A DNA stretch of 64,000 nucleotides from Pedobacter sp. AJM. Its GTDB lineage: Bacteria; Bacteroidota; Bacteroidia; Sphingobacteriales; Sphingobacteriaceae. The position numbers and the translations under genes are program-made. The notes beneath the pieces were generated by a model. That model made no database searches. It saw only the letters and a list, made by a program, of their open reading frames with translations, and had not been told where the DNA came from. Location of the stretch: NCBI RefSeq assembly GCF_002197755.1, contig NZ_NHOT01000007.1:108105-172104 (forward strand). Direction: 5' to 3'. This document shows, piece after piece, positions 62,135 through 64,000 of this stretch (position 1 is the stretch's first letter; each line of letters opens with the position of its first letter).

Positions 62135-63643
62135 ATGAATATTGAATTACGTAAGCTAACGCTAGAAGATTACGCCGACTTAAAAGAATCCATGTTGCAG
62201 GCCTATGATAGTATGGGCGGGTCTATATGGCCAAAAACCAGTATCGCCAAACTCCTGAATATCTTTCCTGAAGGACAAATCTGTATCGCCGTTGATAATA
62301 AGGTGGTAGCCTGTTCACTTTCCATTATTGTAGAGTATGATGAATATGGCGACCGGCATACATACAAACTTATTACAGGTGATTATTCTTTTACAACACA
62401 TGATCCAAATGGTGATACGCTTTATGGTATCGAAATTTTTGTTCATCCTGATTTTCGCGGATTAAGACTTGGAAGAAGACTATACGAAGCCAGAAAGGAA
62501 CTTTGCGAGAGTTTAAATTTAAAAAGTATCATTGCCGGCGGAAGAATCCCCGGATACCATACCTATGCCCAGACGTTGACACCAAGGCAATACATTGATA
62601 AAGTAAAGGCGAAAGAAATTTATGATCCAACCTTAACGTTTCAGATTTCCAATGATTTCCACGTGAGAAAGGTTTTAAAGAATTACCTGCCCGGGGATAA
62701 AGAATCAAAGGAGTTTGCCACCTTAATTGAATGGAACAACATCTATTATCAGGGGGTAGATGCCTCTGCCCGTTCGGCCATGACGATCAGGCTTGGTTTG
62801 GTTCAGTGGGAAATGCGTTTGTTTCCGGATATGGACGTATTTTATGAGCAGGTAGAGTTTTTTGTGGATGCCTTGAGCGGATATAAAGCTGATTTCATCA
62901 TGTTCCCCGAATTGTTTAATACCCCGCTCCTTCAACCTTATAACCACCTTCCGGAAATTGAAGCCATGCGTAAGCTGGCCGAAAAAACACAGGAAATTGT
63001 TGACAGAATGCATGAATATGCCTTAAGTTATAATGTCAACATTATTACAGGTAGTATGCCTTTACTGGAAAATGGCAAACTATACAACGCCACCTATTTA
63101 TGCCACCGTACAGGTAAAATAGATGAGTATCGGAAAATACACATCACCCCAAATGAGCAGAAATATTATGGAATGATCGGCGGAGATAAAGTACAGGTTT
63201 TTGATACTGATTGTGGTAAAATCGGAATTTTGATTTGCTATGATGTGGAGTTTCCTGAACTGAGCAGAATTTATGCGGATCAGGGGATGCAAATCCTCTT
63301 TGTACCATTTTTAACCGACACACAAAATGGTTATACCAGGGTAAGGCATTGCGCACAGGCCAGGGCCATAGAGAACGAATGTTATGTAGCCATTGCAGGT
63401 TGTGTAGGGAATTTACCGAAAGTAAATAACATGGATATACAATTTGCGCAATCAGCTGTTTTTACACCATCTGATTTTGCTTTTCCAACCAATGCAGTAA
63501 AGGCTGAAGCTACACCCAATACAGAAATGGTACTGGTAGTTGACGTGGACTTACATTTACTGGATGAGTTACACCATTATGGAACGGTTAAAGTCCTTAA
63601 AGACAGAAGAACAGACTTATACCAAACCAAATTATTAAAATAA
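62135..63643 (+). CDS. GNAT acetyltransferase / nitrilase-family fusion
   Basis: 502 residues. Residues ~1-160 resemble a GNAT domain (LRKLTLEDYADLKESM ... IEIFVHPDFRGLRLGRRLYEARKEL, with the CoA-type RGLRLGRRLY). Residues ~215-500 are a carbon-nitrogen hydrolase: catalytic Glu in FPELFNTP, Lys in EYRKIHITP and Cys in GILICYDVEFPELSR. The fusion suggests acyl transfer and amide hydrolysis on related substrates; substrate unknown. Single gene after the tandem repeat. Confidence 0.9.
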   Translation: MNIELRKLTLEDYADLKESMLQAYDSMGGSIWPKTSIAKLLNIFPEGQICIAVDNKVVACSLSIIVEYDEYGDRHTYKLITGDYSFTTHDPNGDTLYGIEIFVHPDFRGLRLGRRLYEARKELCESLNLKSIIAGGRIPGYHTYAQTLTPRQYIDKVKAKEIYDPTLTFQISNDFHVRKVLKNYLPGDKESKEFATLIEWNNIYYQGVDASARSAMTIRLGLVQWEMRLFPDMDVFYEQVEFFVDALSGYKADFIMFPELFNTPLLQPYNHLPEIEAMRKLAEKTQEIVDRMHEYALSYNVNIITGSMPLLENGKLYNATYLCHRTGKIDEYRKIHITPNEQKYYGMIGGDKVQVFDTDCGKIGILICYDVEFPELSRIYADQGMQILFVPFLTDTQNGYTRVRHCAQARAIENECYVAIAGCVGNLPKVNNMDIQFAQSAVFTPSDFAFPTNAVKAEATPNTEMVLVVDVDLHLLDELHHYGTVKVLKDRRTDLYQTKLLK

Positions 63644-63700
63644 TTTTTTTTGCAGGTTCACGTTCTGCTTTAATCTGAACCTAAAAAAACATCATAAAAA

Positions 63701-63726
63701 ATGCCGGTTGCATCAACAACCGGCAT
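63701..63726. terminator. bidirectional intrinsic terminator
   Basis: ATGCCGGTTG (63701-63710) / CAACCGGCAT (63717-63726), flanked by A-rich and T-rich DNA, between the convergent genes at 62135 and 63747. Confidence 0.85.
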
Positions 63727-63746
63727 TCAATTTAATCTAAAGCTAC

Positions 63747-63953
63747 TTATTTTCTTAAAGCAAACCATACGATCAATCCGATAATTACAGCAATCGGTAG
63801 GATCCATTTTAAAACAGAACCTGCGCCATTCTCATCTTTTTCCGTCACAGCTGGCTTTGCTGGTCCGGGATCTTCTTTATGATTTTCATAATCTTTCTCA
63901 ATCGGTTTAGGAGCTTCTCCTGATTCCGTATGTTGTGGATCTATATTTTCCAT
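63747..63953 (-). CDS. small tail-anchored hypothetical protein
   Basis: 68 residues: a polar, Pro/Glu/Lys-rich N-terminal half and one C-terminal transmembrane helix (LKWILPIAVIIGLIVWFAL) ending in Arg-Lys. The shape is that of a small tail-anchored inner-membrane protein. Family not recognised. The window ends shortly after its start. Confidence 0.65.
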   Translation of the reverse strand: MENIDPQHTESGEAPKPIEKDYENHKEDPGPAKPAVTEKDENGAGSVLKWILPIAVIIGLIVWFALRK

Positions 63954-64000
63954 ATTTAGTTTATTGAGTAAACCCCTTAAATCTTCATTTCTGATTCATT

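Overview
The window looks like a chromosomal stretch from a Bacteroidota member, most likely Sphingobacteriaceae and close to Pedobacter; this is inference from protein style and signals, not a database match. Supporting signs are repeated TAnnTTTG -7 promoter boxes, few Shine-Dalgarno sequences, lipoproteins with short lipoboxes, a small Bacteroidota histone H1-like protein, a rubredoxin-tailed nitrate cluster protein and A+T-rich intergenic DNA with hairpin repeats. No phage, transposase, rRNA or CRISPR array is visible.

Layout. 1-1.8 kb: a small hydrophilic protein and an orphan PD-(D/E)xK (HsdR-N-like) nuclease. 2.0-12.4 kb: a tightly packed eight-gene operon with a vWA-like lipoprotein, a tubulin/FtsZ-like GTPase, a 1212-residue protein carrying an Hsp70/actin ATPase fold, four membrane proteins and a secreted FN3-like protein. 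This is the best candidate for an undescribed envelope or membrane machine. 12.4-22.2 kb: accessory and stress genes (PRISE-type reductase divergent from a Crp/Fnr regulator with a perfect FNR-type palindrome between them, two M23 peptidases, an SDR, a YciF ferritin-like protein, DUF808, a metallophosphoesterase).

22.4-32.9 kb: assimilatory sulfate reduction. An Rrf2 regulator precedes a sulfite reductase - SUMT - precorrin-2 dehydrogenase/TSUP fusion - APS reductase - cysD - cysN operon, with a divergent second SUMT beyond it. The operon leader holds a 22-codon ORF with Cys-Tyr-Cys-Cys followed by an intrinsic terminator, which reads as a cysteine-responsive attenuator. The operon and the second SUMT gene share a 35-bp promoter element.

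33-38 kb: glycogen genes glgC and glgA and a GH15 glucoamylase-like enzyme, a four-copy 92-bp tandem repeat and a tRNA-Cys. 38.4-42.7 kb: histone H1-like protein, a lipoprotein translationally coupled to an mlaE-mlaF-mlaD lipid transporter, and infC with a TTG start. 44.2-53 kb: nitrate assimilation (Rieske NirD, NarK, nitrate reductase fused to a NirB-like FAD/BFD module, NarM, a sulfite-reductase-like protein that lacks the siroheme cysteines but ends in rubredoxin) facing mobA and a cysteine-bearing FNR regulator. 53.3-64 kb: housekeeping genes (YhiN-like flavoprotein, purK-purE, acyltransferase, YqgE, pdxH, 3-hydroxybutyryl-CoA dehydrogenase, ruvB), a second ~110-bp tandem repeat, and a GNAT/nitrilase fusion.

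The sulfur and nitrate clusters are linked by biochemistry: both need siroheme-type or molybdopterin chemistry, and no canonical siroheme nitrite reductase is seen in the nitrate cluster, so nitrite reduction must come from elsewhere in the genome, from the sulfite reductase paralogue at 23.4 kb, or from an unusual mechanism.
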